DNA from: Clostridia bacterium
GTDB lineage: Bacteria > Bacillota > Clostridia > TANB77 > CAG-508
Assembly: GCA_900753165.1 (NCBI GenBank)
Contig: CAADYC010000001.1
Location: 1-36,005 of the forward strand
Reading direction: 5' to 3'
DNA length: 36,005 nucleotides
Part shown: piece by piece, positions 35,772-36,005 of the stretch
Position numbering within the stretch: the first letter of the stretch is position 1
Layout of the letters: each line of letters opens with the position of its first letter
The notes under the pieces: model-generated
Told to the model about the DNA's origin: nothing
The model's input: only the letters and a program-made list of their open reading frames with translations
Databases searched by the model: none
Translations under genes and position numbers: made by a program

Positions 35772-35800
35772 ATTATAGCATGATATTTATTACTTGTCAA
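35772..35800 (-). promoter_or_regulatory. Promoter of the 108-aa hypothetical gene
   Basis: Minus-strand TTGACA (35795-35800), 17-bp spacer, TATAAT (35772-35777), full consensus. It starts 4 bp after the GGGtGRT gene stop. Confidence 0.8.
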
Positions 35801-35804
35801 AAAT

Positions 35805-36005
35805 CTATTTCATAGCTTCTTCTACTGCAACAGCTACTGCAACTGAAGCACCAACCATAGGGTTGTTACCCATACCAATTAATCCCATCATTTCAACGTG
35901 AGCTGGTACTGAAGAACTTCCTGCAAATTGAGCATCTGAATGCATTCTTCCCATAGTATCTGTCATACCATAAGAAGCTGGTCCAGCAGCCATATTGTCT
36001 GGATG
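35805..36005 (-). CDS. GGGtGRT protein, 3' end only
   Basis: The C-terminal 66 residues or so of a conserved anaerobe protein known as the GGGtGRT protein. The recognisable end runs from HPDNMAAGPASYGMTDT through QFAGSSSVPAHVEMMG to VAVAVEEAMK. The rest of the gene, including the motif that names the family, lies beyond the window. The open frame continues upstream of the ATG at 35993 (His-Pro-Asp-Asn), confirming that this ATG is not the start. The biochemical function of the family is not established to my knowledge. Confidence 0.85.
   Translation of the reverse strand, partial: HPDNMAAGPASYGMTDTMGRMHSDAQFAGSSSVPAHVEMMGLIGMGNNPMVGASVAVAVAVEEAMK

Overview
The window is very AT-rich bacterial DNA with strong AGGAGG-type ribosome sites, consensus sigma-A promoters (TTGACA/17/TATAAT) and intrinsic terminators. 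The gene set points to a low-GC Firmicute of class Clostridia, probably an uncultured gut-type lineage: SufCBDSU iron-sulfur assembly, an endonuclease-type MutL, a GGGtGRT protein, a cohesin/dockerin protein and a sortase. This placement is an inference from gene content only.

Layout. 1-3100 (minus): a class B/D-like sortase, a HIT hydrolase and an unusually short alanyl-tRNA synthetase. 3100-4240 (plus): an RluA-family pseudouridine synthase with an apparently leaderless promoter, then tRNA-Gly(UCC). 4240-6700: a decayed integrated element with an unknown 90-aa protein, a large serine recombinase, a cluster of palindromes and a MobC-like protein. 6700-9035: an ABC exporter, a candidate structured small RNA and gene remnants. 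9036-11166: a MATE transporter fused to a cytidylate-kinase-like domain, behind a hairpin leader.

11189-19700 (minus) is one functional block for sulfur chemistry. A divergent DtxR-like regulator with a cysteine cluster heads it. It is followed by sufC, sufB, sufD, a HAD nucleotidase, sufS, sufU, mnmA and tcdA. SufS and SufU can supply sulfur both to SufBCD for Fe-S clusters and to MnmA for tRNA 2-thiolation. The block carries three intergenic hairpins and repeats and is interrupted by a small opposite-strand membrane protein gene. The regulator promoter is the consensus sequence and is flanked by GTTAAC sites.

19716-26100 (minus): a tiny membrane protein, a 1067-aa secreted protein, a ZIP metal transporter and mutL. 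The 1067-aa protein joins a cohesin-like domain, an internal FPKTG sorting signal, a second signal-like segment, a dockerin and an Asp-box propeller in one reading frame. 26100-33200: two FtsX/MacB-type ABC systems. The first is divergent from a TetR regulator and has two matching operators. 33300-36005 (minus): metK, a YgjP-like metallopeptidase, a hypothetical protein and the 3' end of a GGGtGRT gene cut by the window edge.

The strongest leads are the cohesin/sorting-signal/dockerin single-frame protein, the suf regulator that has lost canonical metal ligands, the short AlaRS resembling candidate-phyla forms, and a palindromic repeat present in two intra-operon spacers.
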